A stretch of 64,000 bases of DNA. It comes from an uncultured Aquimarina sp. GTDB taxonomy: Bacteria; Bacteroidota; Bacteroidia; Flavobacteriales; Flavobacteriaceae. A program made the translations under genes and the position numbers. The notes under the pieces are model-generated. The model had not been told where the DNA came from. It worked only from the letters and a program-made list of their open reading frames with translations, and did no database searches. Location of the stretch: NCBI GenBank assembly GCA_947498815.1, contig CANMLU010000007.1, forward strand, positions 1 to 64,000, written 5' to 3'. Positions 45,740 to 54,285 of the stretch are shown piece after piece (the first letter of the stretch is position 1; each line of letters opens with the position of its first letter).

Positions 45740-46843
45740 TTACTTAATCATCCCGGCACAAACTTTTAATCTCAGGATTTTTTTTACAGAGGCAATAATT
45801 TGCTCTTGATATGCAGCATCTTTTTTGATTTCGGATAAGATAGAATTCATTGTTTTTTCTTCATCCTGTGGCATAAGGATCATATCGCAGCCTGCTTTGG
45901 ATGCAAGTAGGGGAGCGTTGTCTAAAATAGTAACTGCTTTCATGATATTTAATGCATCAGAAACAATAATACCTTCAAAACACATCCCGTCTTTTAATAA
46001 ATCCGTAATGATTCTCCTGGAGCAGCTCGATGGTAACCCTTCTGTTCCAAATATGTCATTGTTGATTACAGTGATGTGAGCAATCATAATAGATAATACA
46101 CCATCAGCAATAATCGGTTTGTAATTGTCTACTTCTTGCAAAGGACCATCGATATATACACTTTGTTTATGTGTATCTCCTTTTACAAGCCCATGACCTG
46201 GAAAATGTTTTGCAGTAGCAATAATACCTCCTTCTTGAGTACATTTTATAAAACGGTTGGCAAGATTAATTACAGAGTCTTTATTATTTCCATAACTACG
46301 GGATTTGATAGCCTCATTACCTGGGCTAATATCCAAAACGGGAGCAAAATTATGATGTACGCCAATGTCTTTTAATTCTTGGTTAATAACACTCACTACC
46401 GCATCGGATTGTTCGTTATTTTTGATGTCAATAGTCTTGCCGACATCTGGTGCTCCTTTGATTCTACTTGCAAATAGACTGGGTTCTGCATCCATGCTAT
46501 AGATGAGCGGAAGCGTTTTGTTCTTTTCTGAATTAGCATTGAGCTGATCGATGGTTTCGGTATGTGTTTTTTTACTTCCTTTTAAGAAAACAATGCCGCC
46601 AATGACATCATCCTCGGCTAGTTTTTTTACTACTGCCTCTGGCTTACCCAGCTCTCCTGTACAACTAATAATCATTTGTGCTATTTTTTGCCTATCCGAT
46701 AATGTATTAAAAATAGAATCAACCTTATGATCTAATACTGGATGATCGGCATAAAAATCATTCAAATTAAATTGAGCATTTTGTGCTATACTTGTGAAGG
46801 GCATTATGAACACTATAAAAAGTAAGACAGAGAAATATTTCAT
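45740..46843 (-). CDS. Glycoside hydrolase family 3 (NagZ-like) exported protein
   Basis: A 367-residue protein with a signal peptide (ending SIAQ, residue 21) and one GH3 TIM-barrel. The motif KHFPGHG (212-218) is followed by D223-T-H225, the NagZ-type Asp/His dyad, and the nucleophile Asp is near 296 (GIIVSDALNI). It is probably a beta-N-acetylhexosaminidase, here exported to the periplasm. It is a single-domain form, without the C-terminal beta-lactamase domain found on many Bacteroidota GH3 proteins. Confidence 0.86.
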   Translation of the reverse strand: MKYFSVLLFIVFIMPFTSIAQNAQFNLNDFYADHPVLDHKVDSIFNTLSDRQKIAQMIISCTGELGKPEAVVKKLAEDDVIGGIVFLKGSKKTHTETIDQLNANSEKNKTLPLIYSMDAEPSLFASRIKGAPDVGKTIDIKNNEQSDAVVSVINQELKDIGVHHNFAPVLDISPGNEAIKSRSYGNNKDSVINLANRFIKCTQEGGIIATAKHFPGHGLVKGDTHKQSVYIDGPLQEVDNYKPIIADGVLSIMIAHITVINNDIFGTEGLPSSCSRRIITDLLKDGMCFEGIIVSDALNIMKAVTILDNAPLLASKAGCDMILMPQDEEKTMNSILSEIKKDAAYQEQIIASVKKILRLKVCAGMIK

Positions 46844-46873
46844 GTATGGGTATAGTAATGATTTGTATTTGAT

Positions 46874-47722
46874 TTAAGGTTCAATGGGTACGCCATCTAG
46901 TTGTCCCCATTCACTCCAAGACCCATCATAAACCGACATGTTTTGAAATCCTGTGAGTGTCGCGGCCATCATAATAATGCATGCGGTAATTCCGGATCCG
47001 CACGTAAAGATCAGTTTTTTATTTTCAATATTAAAATCCTCTAGTAGTTCTTTGAGTTCATTTTGAGGCAACATTTTGTTGTTTCGAAGCAGTTGGGGAT
47101 ATGGCAGATTAACAGAATTTGGAATGTGTCCTCCTTTAAGACTTTCTCTTGGTTCTGGCACTACGGCAGTAAATCGACCATGCGAACGAGCGTCAAGAAT
47201 TAATGTGTTTTTGTTTGTTGCTTCTTCGAGAACCTTTTTGGCGTTTACTACAAGATCGGGATTGTATTGCGCTTTAAAATTCCCAGGAGTTATAACCTCA
47301 AAATCAGATGGGGGCACACATGGCAATCCATCATTTTTCCATGCGGGTAATCCTCCATCCAATACAGCAACATTTTTATGCCCCATTATGGTGAACATCC
47401 ACCAAACTCGTGGGCTAGAATAGATGCCTAGCCTATCATACACTACAATTTTGTGATGTGAACTGATTCCAAGTTTTTGACATGCTGCCGAAAAAGCTTC
47501 CGGAGAAGGTAACATGTTTGGAATATCTGTACTCGTGTCAGAAAAGGTTTTTTTGATATCAAAAAAACGGGCATTCTTTATGCCAAGATCCGAATAATGC
47601 TCATTGTCATCATTGACAACTTTTTTAATGGTGGCATCAAGGATAATCAAATCGGGATGATCAAGATGTTCAAAAAGCCATGAAGTTGAAACTAAAGGAG
47701 AAGCAAATTCTAATTCTTTCAT
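46874..47722 (-). CDS. sseA: Sulfurtransferase (3-mercaptopyruvate type, tandem rhodanese)
   Basis: A 282-residue cytosolic two-domain rhodanese. The active-site loop is CGSGITA with catalytic Cys near 241; CG[SA]G[VI]T is typical of 3-mercaptopyruvate sulfurtransferases rather than thiosulfate-type (CRKGxT). It transfers sulfur from 3-mercaptopyruvate to thiol acceptors. The first domain ends with the usual HKIVVYDRLGIYSSPRVWWM. It follows the two NTF2-like genes by ten bases. Confidence 0.9.
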   Translation of the reverse strand: MKELEFASPLVSTSWLFEHLDHPDLIILDATIKKVVNDDNEHYSDLGIKNARFFDIKKTFSDTSTDIPNMLPSPEAFSAACQKLGISSHHKIVVYDRLGIYSSPRVWWMFTIMGHKNVAVLDGGLPAWKNDGLPCVPPSDFEVITPGNFKAQYNPDLVVNAKKVLEEATNKNTLILDARSHGRFTAVVPEPRESLKGGHIPNSVNLPYPQLLRNNKMLPQNELKELLEDFNIENKKLIFTCGSGITACIIMMAATLTGFQNMSVYDGSWSEWGQLDGVPIEP

Positions 47723-47731
47723 AACACTATT

Positions 47732-48190
47732 CTATTCATCAATTTGAAATTTATCGAGGAGTCGATTTGATCTGTGCTGCAATTTTTTCCTGAAATAGGA
47801 AGTCCCGCCCATAACATTTCCTTTCCATCCCATAGCTTGAGATGCCCATTTTTGGAGGCTAAAATGATCGGTATGTTTTATAATCTTACCGTCTTTAAAT
47901 TCAAAAGAGGTATTAACACGATTAAGAACAGGTCTTTTTTGTTCTCCAAAAGTATAACGAGCTTCCCAATATACTGATCCTTTATTATTCTCAACCTTTA
48001 TGTCAGAAAATTTAGCCGTAAGATCTTTTCCGTTTTCACAAAGCCAGTACCATACTTTTTTAGCCTTATTCGCTTTCAATTTTCCAAATATGGGATCTTG
48101 AAAAACAACATCATCATGATAACAAGAAACCATTGTTTTTACATCATGATTGTTTAAAGCAGTATAAAAAGTTTCAATAAGCTCCTTCAT
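47732..48190 (-). CDS. NTF2-like protein, copy 2 of a tandem pair
   Basis: A 152-residue NTF2/SnoaL-like protein. It is a clear paralog of the next upstream gene: both have KELI.TFYT, SCYH, DP.FGKLK, EFKDGKIIKHTDHF and WASQAMGWKG. The copies are 12 bases apart on one strand, so it is a tandem duplication. The role is unknown. Confidence 0.82.
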   Translation of the reverse strand: MKELIETFYTALNNHDVKTMVSCYHDDVVFQDPIFGKLKANKAKKVWYWLCENGKDLTAKFSDIKVENNKGSVYWEARYTFGEQKRPVLNRVNTSFEFKDGKIIKHTDHFSLQKWASQAMGWKGNVMGGTSYFRKKLQHRSNRLLDKFQIDE

Positions 48191-48202
48191 AAGTGTGTAC
48201 TG

Positions 48203-48664
48203 CTATGTATTATTGGCCATGAACTTATCAAGCATTCTATTGGTTTGTTCGTATAGTTTTTTCTTAAAAAACCCTGTTCCTCCCAACAATTTTCCTTTCC
48301 ATCCCATGGCTTGAGAAGCCCAGCGATGCAAATTAAAATGGTCCGTGTGTTTAATAATTTTTCCGTCTTTGAATTCGAACTTTGCATCGATAATATTATG
48401 TACAGATTTTCCTGTTTTACTAAAAGTGTACCAAGCTTCCCAATGTGCGGTTCCTTTTTCGTTGTTGGCTTCAACCTTGGAGAATTCAACTTTAAAATCG
48501 GTAGCATTTTTACAGAGCATGCGCCACATATTTTTGGCGCGATCACCTTTTAGTTTTCCGAAAGCGGGATCTTCAAAAATAATATCCTCATGATAACACG
48601 ATATCATTTTGTCGGCATCAAGTTCACTTAAACCAGTGTAGAATGTAGTAATGAGTTCCTTCAT
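48203..48664 (-). CDS. NTF2-like protein, copy 1 of a tandem pair
   Basis: A 153-residue NTF2/SnoaL-like protein, first of a duplicated pair. Helical start (FYTGLSELDADKMISCYHED), then beta sheet (GTAHWEAWYTF) and the shared EFKDGKIIKHTDHF block. The shared C-terminal helical segment (LGGTGFFKKKLYEQTNRMLD) extends past the usual NTF2 core. Function unknown. It lies downstream of gpsA on the same strand. Confidence 0.82.
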   Translation of the reverse strand: MKELITTFYTGLSELDADKMISCYHEDIIFEDPAFGKLKGDRAKNMWRMLCKNATDFKVEFSKVEANNEKGTAHWEAWYTFSKTGKSVHNIIDAKFEFKDGKIIKHTDHFNLHRWASQAMGWKGKLLGGTGFFKKKLYEQTNRMLDKFMANNT

Positions 48665-48701
48665 AGGATGAAAAGTTAATCAGCTATGAAGATAAGAATA
48701 A

Positions 48702-49697
48702 TTAGTCTAGCTTATCTGCAAGCTTCTTAAATACTTTTTTGGGATTCTTATTTTCGTACAAAATATCATGAACAGCATCAATAATCGGTGTTCGAGCCGC
48801 TTTGGTTGCTTCCATTTCATAAGCGGTTTTGGCCGCATAATATCCTTCGGCAACCATATTCATTTCCATTTGGGCACTTTTTACGGTATATCCTTTACCA
48901 ATCATATTTCCAAACATCCGATTACGAGAAAAAATGGAATACCCAGTTACTAATAAATCACCCAGATAAGCCGAGTTGTTAATGTTGCGTTTCATCTTAT
49001 GTACTTTTTTGATAAAACGTTTCATTTCGCGAATAGCGTTACTCATCAAAACACTCTGAAAATTATCTCCATATCCAAGCCCGTGTGCAATGCCTGCCGC
49101 TACAGAATAAATATTCTTAAGTACGGCGGCATACTCTGTCCCGATAATATCATCACTAGTTTTGCACTTGATATAATAACTACTTAAATGATCCGCCATA
49201 ACCTTGGCTTTTTCTTCATCATTCGAAGCAATGGTAAGATAGGACAAACGCTCCAGGGCAACCTCTTCTGCATGACATGGACCAGTGATAACACCAATAT
49301 TATTAAAAGGGATATTGTATTCATCATGAAAATGCTCGCCAACAATCAATCCCGTTTCGGGAACGATACCTTTGATTGCTGAAAAAATAACTTTGTCTTT
49401 TAAGGAAGAGGTAAGTTTTTCAAGCTCGCTATGTAAAAAAGCAGATGGTATAGCAAAAATGAGGTAATCTGCATATTCAACAGCTTCATTAATATCGTTA
49501 GTAAGTCGTAATTGATCAATCTTGAATTCGACCGAACTTAAATAACTGGGATTATGTTGTTGTCTTTTGAGATGTTCTATAGCGTATACACTGCGCATGT
49601 ACCAACCCACTTCCTCAAGGTTTTCGGTTAACATTTTTACAATAGCAGTAGCCCAACTACCTCCACCAAGAACCGCAAATTTTAATTTTTTTTCCAT
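48702..49697 (-). CDS. gpsA: NAD(P)H-dependent glycerol-3-phosphate dehydrogenase
   Basis: A 331-residue cytosolic enzyme that reduces dihydroxyacetone phosphate to sn-glycerol-3-phosphate for phospholipid synthesis. Seen are the Rossmann start FAVLGGGSWATAIVKML (about residues 6-22, glycine loop GGGSWA), the lysine-containing SAIKGIVPE, GPCHAEEVALERL, and the C-terminal helical domain with YAAVLKNIYSVAAGIAHGLG. I start at the ATG at 49697, preceded by a -7 box at 49722-49715; the longer frame reads through that promoter. Confidence 0.95.
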   Translation of the reverse strand: MEKKLKFAVLGGGSWATAIVKMLTENLEEVGWYMRSVYAIEHLKRQQHNPSYLSSVEFKIDQLRLTNDINEAVEYADYLIFAIPSAFLHSELEKLTSSLKDKVIFSAIKGIVPETGLIVGEHFHDEYNIPFNNIGVITGPCHAEEVALERLSYLTIASNDEEKAKVMADHLSSYYIKCKTSDDIIGTEYAAVLKNIYSVAAGIAHGLGYGDNFQSVLMSNAIREMKRFIKKVHKMKRNINNSAYLGDLLVTGYSIFSRNRMFGNMIGKGYTVKSAQMEMNMVAEGYYAAKTAYEMEATKAARTPIIDAVHDILYENKNPKKVFKKLADKLD

Positions 49698-49714
49698 AAA
49701 GAAGATTGTGAGCC

Positions 49715-49722
49715 CAAAAATA
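49715..49722 (-). promoter_or_regulatory. -7 promoter element of gpsA (TATTTTTG)
   Basis: The minus strand reads TATTTTTG, 17 bases upstream of the ATG at 49697. It rules out the upstream start at 49778. Confidence 0.55.
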
Positions 49723-49820
49723 AGTAAAATACTATTCATATTAAAAAATTGATAATCAGATTGTTGTGAGTTTGGCACGTGTTTTGGTTTTAGGATTATG
49801 AAATTGAAAACACACAGCTT

Positions 49821-50750
49821 ATGAAGACGTTAAAATTACTTTCGGTTATTTTTTTAGGTTCAATGTTATTGACTTCTTGTGTAGCAGAAGTTATTATAGA
49901 AGAAGATGTATATATTGATGAACCTACACCTGTAGTTACCTTAAATGAGGTTTTGAGTACTTACGAAATCTGGTATGTAGATATTGAGCGTACACAAGGA
50001 AATGGAGAAATACCATTCTTGCAAAAAGCGTTTACAGTTTCTTTTAGAAATGGAACATTTTATGCCAATAATAATTTGGTAGGAATGGGAAGTAACGGAA
50101 ATGGCTTTGGATTGGATGTAGGTTTCTATGATACATTTCAAAGAGATGTAGATATTGATCATGATATCGATGGTGTTTATCGATTAAGGGTGAACCAGAT
50201 TTCTCATAATGAAATAGAATTATATGATGGTGTGACCAATACCAGTTATTATTTAATAGGACATCAAAGAAGCACTTTTGATTATGATGCAGTATTTTTT
50301 GATAACATACATTATTTCTTACAAGAATATAGAACATGGGAAAAAGTATTTACCAGTGAGTTTGGGGTATTGAATGAATTTGACAACGAAAACTACCTAA
50401 AATTCGAATACTTTGGAGCTGGCGAAAATTTTAAAAGTTCACAAGACCAAAACGGGATTCATGTTGATGATATCTTTTATGACTATACAGGATATTATGA
50501 AGTAAATGATATCGTTAACATTTTCGATAGGAAAACTTTAACACTTGATTACGATTATCTGGGCAATGAATTCTTCGAATTATCCGTTATCAATGACAGT
50601 AAAATAGAATTGTTTCATCCAGCTTCCGAAACGGTATATCAATTCGCAGGAAGAGGAAGAATACTGTTCAAGAATGCTAAGAATGAAAAACCTACTCAAA
50701 ACGATAGGAAAAGATATAAGAAAGCGGACTTTAAAAAGCTTTTAAAGTAA
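49821..50750 (+). CDS. Conserved flavobacterial lipoprotein of unknown function
   Basis: A 309-residue predicted lipoprotein (lipobox LTSC, Cys20) with an acidic stretch just after (VIIEEDVYIDEP). The mature part is beta-rich with many aromatic residues: STYEIWYVDIERTQGNGEIP, SFRNGTFYANNNLVG. It matches a flavobacterial family that databases have mislabelled as nicotinic acid mononucleotide adenyltransferase; no nucleotidyltransferase motif (HxGH) is present. It is followed by a terminator at 50805-50850. Confidence 0.75.
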   Translation: MKTLKLLSVIFLGSMLLTSCVAEVIIEEDVYIDEPTPVVTLNEVLSTYEIWYVDIERTQGNGEIPFLQKAFTVSFRNGTFYANNNLVGMGSNGNGFGLDVGFYDTFQRDVDIDHDIDGVYRLRVNQISHNEIELYDGVTNTSYYLIGHQRSTFDYDAVFFDNIHYFLQEYRTWEKVFTSEFGVLNEFDNENYLKFEYFGAGENFKSSQDQNGIHVDDIFYDYTGYYEVNDIVNIFDRKTLTLDYDYLGNEFFELSVINDSKIELFHPASETVYQFAGRGRILFKNAKNEKPTQNDRKRYKKADFKKLLK

Positions 50751-50804
50751 AAAGTAAGGACCGCACTAAACAATATTTAACTTTTTGGTTGGTTATTTAG
50801 TTGG

Positions 50805-50850
50805 GAATCGCTCTACAAGAGAAATCTTGTTTGAGCGATTTCTTTTTTTA
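50805..50850 (+). terminator. Terminator after the 309-residue lipoprotein gene
   Basis: AATCGCTC (50806-50813) pairs with GAGCGATT (50833-50840), with an inner CAAGA/TCTTG helix, followed by a run of Ts. Confidence 0.8.
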
Positions 50851-50942
50851 AGCACTTGATATTCAATGTTTAATTTTTTTGAAATTAGAAGATGATGGCA
50901 TAAAATTTCTTAAATTTAGTACTCACAAATTAAAACAATATT

Positions 50943-51155
50943 ATGCTTAAAAAAATTTTAAACCTTGAAAGTACCAAAGAGCTTAGTAAGAAAGAACAAA
51001 AATCCCTTAGAGGAGGAATGATTCCAATTTTTGACGAATGTTGTACTTGTATTTTTAGACCAGGAAATAGCATTTTTCAAATAATAATTACACAATCTTG
51101 CTCTACGCCATGTCCAACCGATGGAAGTTTAGAATATGAAGAGACTGGTTGTTAA
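50943..51155 (+). CDS. Double-glycine-leader peptide precursor (bacteriocin-like), six Cys
   Basis: A 70-residue precursor. The leader, MLKKILNLESTKELSKKEQK plus SLRGG, ends with the Gly-Gly site (residues 24-25) recognised by C39-type peptidase transporters. The 45-residue core starts at Met26 and contains six cysteines: ECC, TC, SC, PC and a final GC. The core is not cationic and has several acidic residues, which is atypical of a simple antimicrobial peptide. A near-match to the TAnnTTTG box (TAAATTTA) lies at 50911-50918. Terminators on both sides make it monocistronic. The leader closely matches that of the peptide at 62670-62879. No processing transporter is in the window. Confidence 0.72.
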   Translation: MLKKILNLESTKELSKKEQKSLRGGMIPIFDECCTCIFRPGNSIFQIIITQSCSTPCPTDGSLEYEETGC

Positions 51156-51165
51156 TTTTTTAAAC

Positions 51166-51190
51166 AAGCGAACTTCGGTTCGCTTTTCTT
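51166..51190 (+). terminator. Terminator with UUCG tetraloop after the leader peptide gene
   Basis: AAGCGAAC and GTTCGCTT pair around a TTCG loop (51174-51177), followed by TTCTT. UUCG loops are exceptionally stable. It isolates the 50943-51155 gene from the dioxygenase gene. Confidence 0.85.
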
Positions 51191-51257
51191 ATGCCTCAAT
51201 TTTTAGGAAGTTTCTTCTGCAATTCACTATTTTTATACTCCTTAAAAATTGATGTAT

Positions 51258-51797
51258 ATGGCCATTCAAAAACCATTCAATCTAAATCAATGGATTGAAG
51301 AAAACAGAGACACATTAAAACCGCCCGTAGGTAATAAAAATTTATACAAGGAAGCAGGAGATTATATAGTGATGATTGTAGCCGGGCCAAATGCCAGAAA
51401 GGATTATCACTACAATGAAACCGAGGAGCTTTTTTATCAATTAGAAGGAAACATCGAAGTACATATTCAGGAAGATGGAGAAAAGAAAACCATGAAGCTT
51501 GGACCTGGTGATATGTATTTGCATCCAGCCAAAGTGCCACACTCTCCAGTTAGGCTTGCAGGATCAATAGGCCTGGTGATTGAGCGAAAACGCGTAGATC
51601 TAGAAGCCGAAGATGGATTGCTTTGGTTTTGTGATAACTGTAATAATAAACTACATGCGGTCTATTTCAAATTAAATGACATCGAAAAAGATTTTCTAAA
51701 ACACTTTAAGAATTTTTACGGTAGTGAAGAATTAAGAACATGTGATAATTGTGGAACCCGCATGCCCGTAGATAAGAGGTTTGTGGCCGAAGAATAA
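51258..51797 (+). CDS. 3-hydroxyanthranilate 3,4-dioxygenase
   Basis: A 179-residue cupin enzyme that opens 3-hydroxyanthranilate to 2-amino-3-carboxymuconate semialdehyde, the precursor of quinolinate in the kynurenine pathway. Seen are KPPVGNKNLYKEAGDYIVMI, GPNARKDYHYNETEELFYQL with the Fe(II)-binding His/Glu, HPAKVPHSPVRLAGSIGLVI, and the C-terminal rubredoxin-like iron site (CDNC...CDNC). The usual start is MAIQKPFNL, so I choose the ATG at 51258, not the TTG or ATG just before. No other kynurenine genes are nearby. Confidence 0.95.
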   Translation: MAIQKPFNLNQWIEENRDTLKPPVGNKNLYKEAGDYIVMIVAGPNARKDYHYNETEELFYQLEGNIEVHIQEDGEKKTMKLGPGDMYLHPAKVPHSPVRLAGSIGLVIERKRVDLEAEDGLLWFCDNCNNKLHAVYFKLNDIEKDFLKHFKNFYGSEELRTCDNCGTRMPVDKRFVAEE

Positions 51798-51853
51798 TCG
51801 GTCAATTTAATTCGAAGATTACCGGTTTATTGCAAATTTGATTTTTTTAAGGA

Positions 51854-51883
51854 GTTAATTTTGAAAATTCATTCAAAATTAAC
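51854..51883. other. AT-rich inverted repeat before the dehydrogenase gene
   Basis: GTTAATTTTGAA (51854-51865) and TTCAAAATTAAC (51872-51883) form a 12-bp perfect stem. Around it, TCGGTCAA occurs twice as a direct repeat (51799 and 51891). It could be a terminator for the dioxygenase or an operator for the dehydrogenase 72 bases downstream. Confidence 0.5.
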
Positions 51884-51955
51884 TTTAGAATCGGTCAAAA
51901 TTTAATTTATCTGTAAAAGACAGTATCTTTACCTTTTCAAAAAGCAACATATAAT

Positions 51956-53509
51956 ATGGCAACAACAATCATAGATTTTGGAATTGAAGAAGCACTAAAA
52001 CAACTAGGTGTTTCTGATCACAATACAGGAACTTCAACAGGTACGGATTGGTTTTCTTCAGGAGAAGAAATTTCATCGTATTCTCCCGTAGATGGAGCAT
52101 TAATCGGAAAAGTCAAAACGACCACAAAAGAGGATTATGAAAAAGTAATCCAGACGGCTTCAAAAGCTTTTAAAAGTTGGAGAGTGATGCCTGCACCACA
52201 ACGTGGAGAAATCGTAAGACAGTTTGGAGAGGAATTAAGAAAATTAAAAGAACCACTTGGTAAATTAGTTTCTTATGAGATGGGTAAATCCTATCAAGAA
52301 GGTTTGGGTGAAGTGCAGGAAATGATTGATATCTGTGATTTTGCAGTTGGTTTATCAAGGCAATTGCACGGGTTAACCATGCACTCGGAGCGTCCGGGAC
52401 ATAGAATGTACGAACAATATCATCCACTAGGAATTGTCGGAATTATTTCTGCTTTTAATTTTCCGGTAGCCGTTTGGGCATGGAATACAGCATTGGCTTG
52501 GATCTGTGGAGATGTATGTGTTTGGAAACCAAGTGAAAAAACACCACTTTGTGGAATTGCTTGCCAAAACATTATTGCCAAAGTAATAAAAGCAAATAAC
52601 TTACCTGAAGGAATCTCTTGTTTGATCAATGGAGATTATAAAGTAGGAGAGATGATGACTACCGACAAACGCGTTCCTTTGGTATCGGCAACAGGATCTA
52701 CACGAATGGGTAAAATTGTAGCCGCAACGGTAGGGCAACGTTTAGGGAAATCACTATTAGAATTAGGAGGAAACAATGCTATCATTGTAACGCCAGATGC
52801 AGATATAAAAATGACGGTTATTGGAGCTGTTTTTGGTGCTGTTGGTACTGCGGGGCAACGATGTACGTCAACACGTAGATTGATTATTCACGAATCTATT
52901 TATGACAAAGTAAAAAAAGCAGTGGTCGATGCTTATGGGCAATTGCGAATCGGTAATCCCTTGGATGAAAATAATCATGTGGGACCACTTATTGACAAAA
53001 ATGCTGTAAAAGGATATCAAAATGCTTTAGAAAAAGTAGTGCAAGAAGGAGGAAATATTGTGGTTGAAGGAGGAGTGTTATCTGGAGATGGATATGAAAG
53101 TGGATGCTACGTGAAACCAGCAATTGCCGAGGCTAATAATACTTTTGAAATTGTACAACATGAGACTTTTGCTCCAGTTTTATATTTACTGAAATATAAC
53201 GGTGATGTCGAAAACGCTATTGATGTTCAAAATGGTGTAGCACAGGGGTTATCTTCTGCAATAATGACCAATAATTTAAGAGAAGCAGAACGTTTTCTAT
53301 CGCATGCTGGTTCTGATTGCGGAATTGCAAATGTAAATATAGGAACCTCTGGAGCAGAAATTGGTGGTGCTTTTGGAGGAGAAAAAGAAACAGGTGGTGG
53401 TCGCGAATCGGGATCTGATGCTTGGAAAGTATATATGCGTCGCCAAACCAATACGATAAATTATACTACAGAATTGCCGCTGGCACAAGGAATAAAATTC
53501 GATCTTTAA
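51956..53509 (+). CDS. Aldehyde dehydrogenase, ALDH7 (alpha-aminoadipic semialdehyde) type
   Basis: A 517-residue NAD-dependent aldehyde dehydrogenase. The segment SLLELGGNNAIIV (about residues 262-276), with GGNNA in place of GGKNP, is characteristic of the ALDH7/antiquitin-like clade that oxidises alpha-aminoadipic semialdehyde (piperideine-6-carboxylate) in lysine breakdown. The catalytic Cys lies in GQRCTSTRR (about 300-308). The length is normal for ALDH7. Although it follows a kynurenine-pathway gene, the sequence type argues for lysine, not tryptophan, catabolism. Terminator at 53538-53570. Confidence 0.9.
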   Translation: MATTIIDFGIEEALKQLGVSDHNTGTSTGTDWFSSGEEISSYSPVDGALIGKVKTTTKEDYEKVIQTASKAFKSWRVMPAPQRGEIVRQFGEELRKLKEPLGKLVSYEMGKSYQEGLGEVQEMIDICDFAVGLSRQLHGLTMHSERPGHRMYEQYHPLGIVGIISAFNFPVAVWAWNTALAWICGDVCVWKPSEKTPLCGIACQNIIAKVIKANNLPEGISCLINGDYKVGEMMTTDKRVPLVSATGSTRMGKIVAATVGQRLGKSLLELGGNNAIIVTPDADIKMTVIGAVFGAVGTAGQRCTSTRRLIIHESIYDKVKKAVVDAYGQLRIGNPLDENNHVGPLIDKNAVKGYQNALEKVVQEGGNIVVEGGVLSGDGYESGCYVKPAIAEANNTFEIVQHETFAPVLYLLKYNGDVENAIDVQNGVAQGLSSAIMTNNLREAERFLSHAGSDCGIANVNIGTSGAEIGGAFGGEKETGGGRESGSDAWKVYMRRQTNTINYTTELPLAQGIKFDL

Positions 53510-53537
53510 GAATTCATTCTATATAGAAAAATGACTA

Positions 53538-53570
53538 AAATCATCTCGTTTATCGGGATGATTTTTTTAT
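53538..53570 (+). terminator. Terminator of the ALDH7 gene
   Basis: AAATCATCTCG (53538-53548) pairs with CGGGATGATTT (53554-53564), including one G-U pair, followed by a T-run. Confidence 0.8.
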
Positions 53571-53653
53571 TGAATACTTGACCAAAACGCAACCTTAACG
53601 TATTTAATGTATCTTAATATATACAAGTAAGAACGTATTAAACCCTAAAATAA

Positions 53654-54028
53654 ATGAAGAAGCTTTTTTTGCTAGGTATCCTAATCGGTTTTTGGGCATG
53701 TAATAATGATGATGACCAAACCCAAGATCCAGTCTTTTGCACTGAAGAATTACGAGCTGGTCTTGAAATAACAGTTAAAGACGCTGCAAACTCAATGTTT
53801 TTAACAGAAGGAGTAACTGTTATCGCCAAAGACAATGAATATAGTGAAACCTTAGAAAGTTTTACAGGCTCAAATACTTTTGTGGGAGCATATGAACGTG
53901 TAGGGACCTATACCATTATTGTGAGTAAAGATGGGTTTGCAACTAAAACAAGCGATCCCGTTATCGTAGATAAAGATAGGTGTCACGTAATCACTGAAAC
54001 TGTTGAAGTTTTGTTAGAAAAAAACTGA
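53654..54028 (+). CDS. Small lipoprotein with a carboxypeptidase-regulatory-like domain
   Basis: A 124-residue lipoprotein with lipobox FWAC (Cys16), then NNDDDQTQDP. The single beta domain (about residues 35-115) resembles a carboxypeptidase regulatory-like (CnaB/DUF4198-like) fold: GLEITVKDAANSMFLTEGVT and YTIIVSKDGFATKTSDPVIV. Two cysteines (FCTEEL, RCHVI) could form a disulfide. The function is unknown. Confidence 0.65.
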   Translation: MKKLFLLGILIGFWACNNDDDQTQDPVFCTEELRAGLEITVKDAANSMFLTEGVTVIAKDNEYSETLESFTGSNTFVGAYERVGTYTIIVSKDGFATKTSDPVIVDKDRCHVITETVEVLLEKN

Positions 54029-54250
54029 TAGTTTGTGGTTTAACATTTTTTACTTGTATATTTTTGAAGTTTACCTAATATCATAATCCTGGAGCAAAAA
54101 AATCGCAAATAATTAATTTTGTGCGCAATAACCGTTGGGGCCAAATAAATACGGGTTTTCCGCAACTATTTTCTGGATTAAATATTATGAGATTAGGAAT
54201 AAAATCTTAAATTTCCCTAAATTTTAAGAAAATAATTCCAAAAATTACGG

Positions 54251-54258
54251 TAGATTTG
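54251..54258 (+). promoter_or_regulatory. -7 promoter element (TAGATTTG)
   Basis: Exact TAnnTTTG match, 27 bases before the ATG at 54286. The TTG used by the longest open frame lies inside it, so the ATG is the real start. Confidence 0.55.
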
Positions 54259-54285
54259 CGAATTACTCACAAATCAGCTTTAAAA

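Noticed and set aside
51258-53509. A kynurenine-degradation operon made of the dioxygenase and the aldehyde dehydrogenase
   Set aside because: The dehydrogenase has ALDH7-type features (GGNNA), not the 2-aminomuconate semialdehyde type, and an inverted repeat and 158 bases separate the genes.
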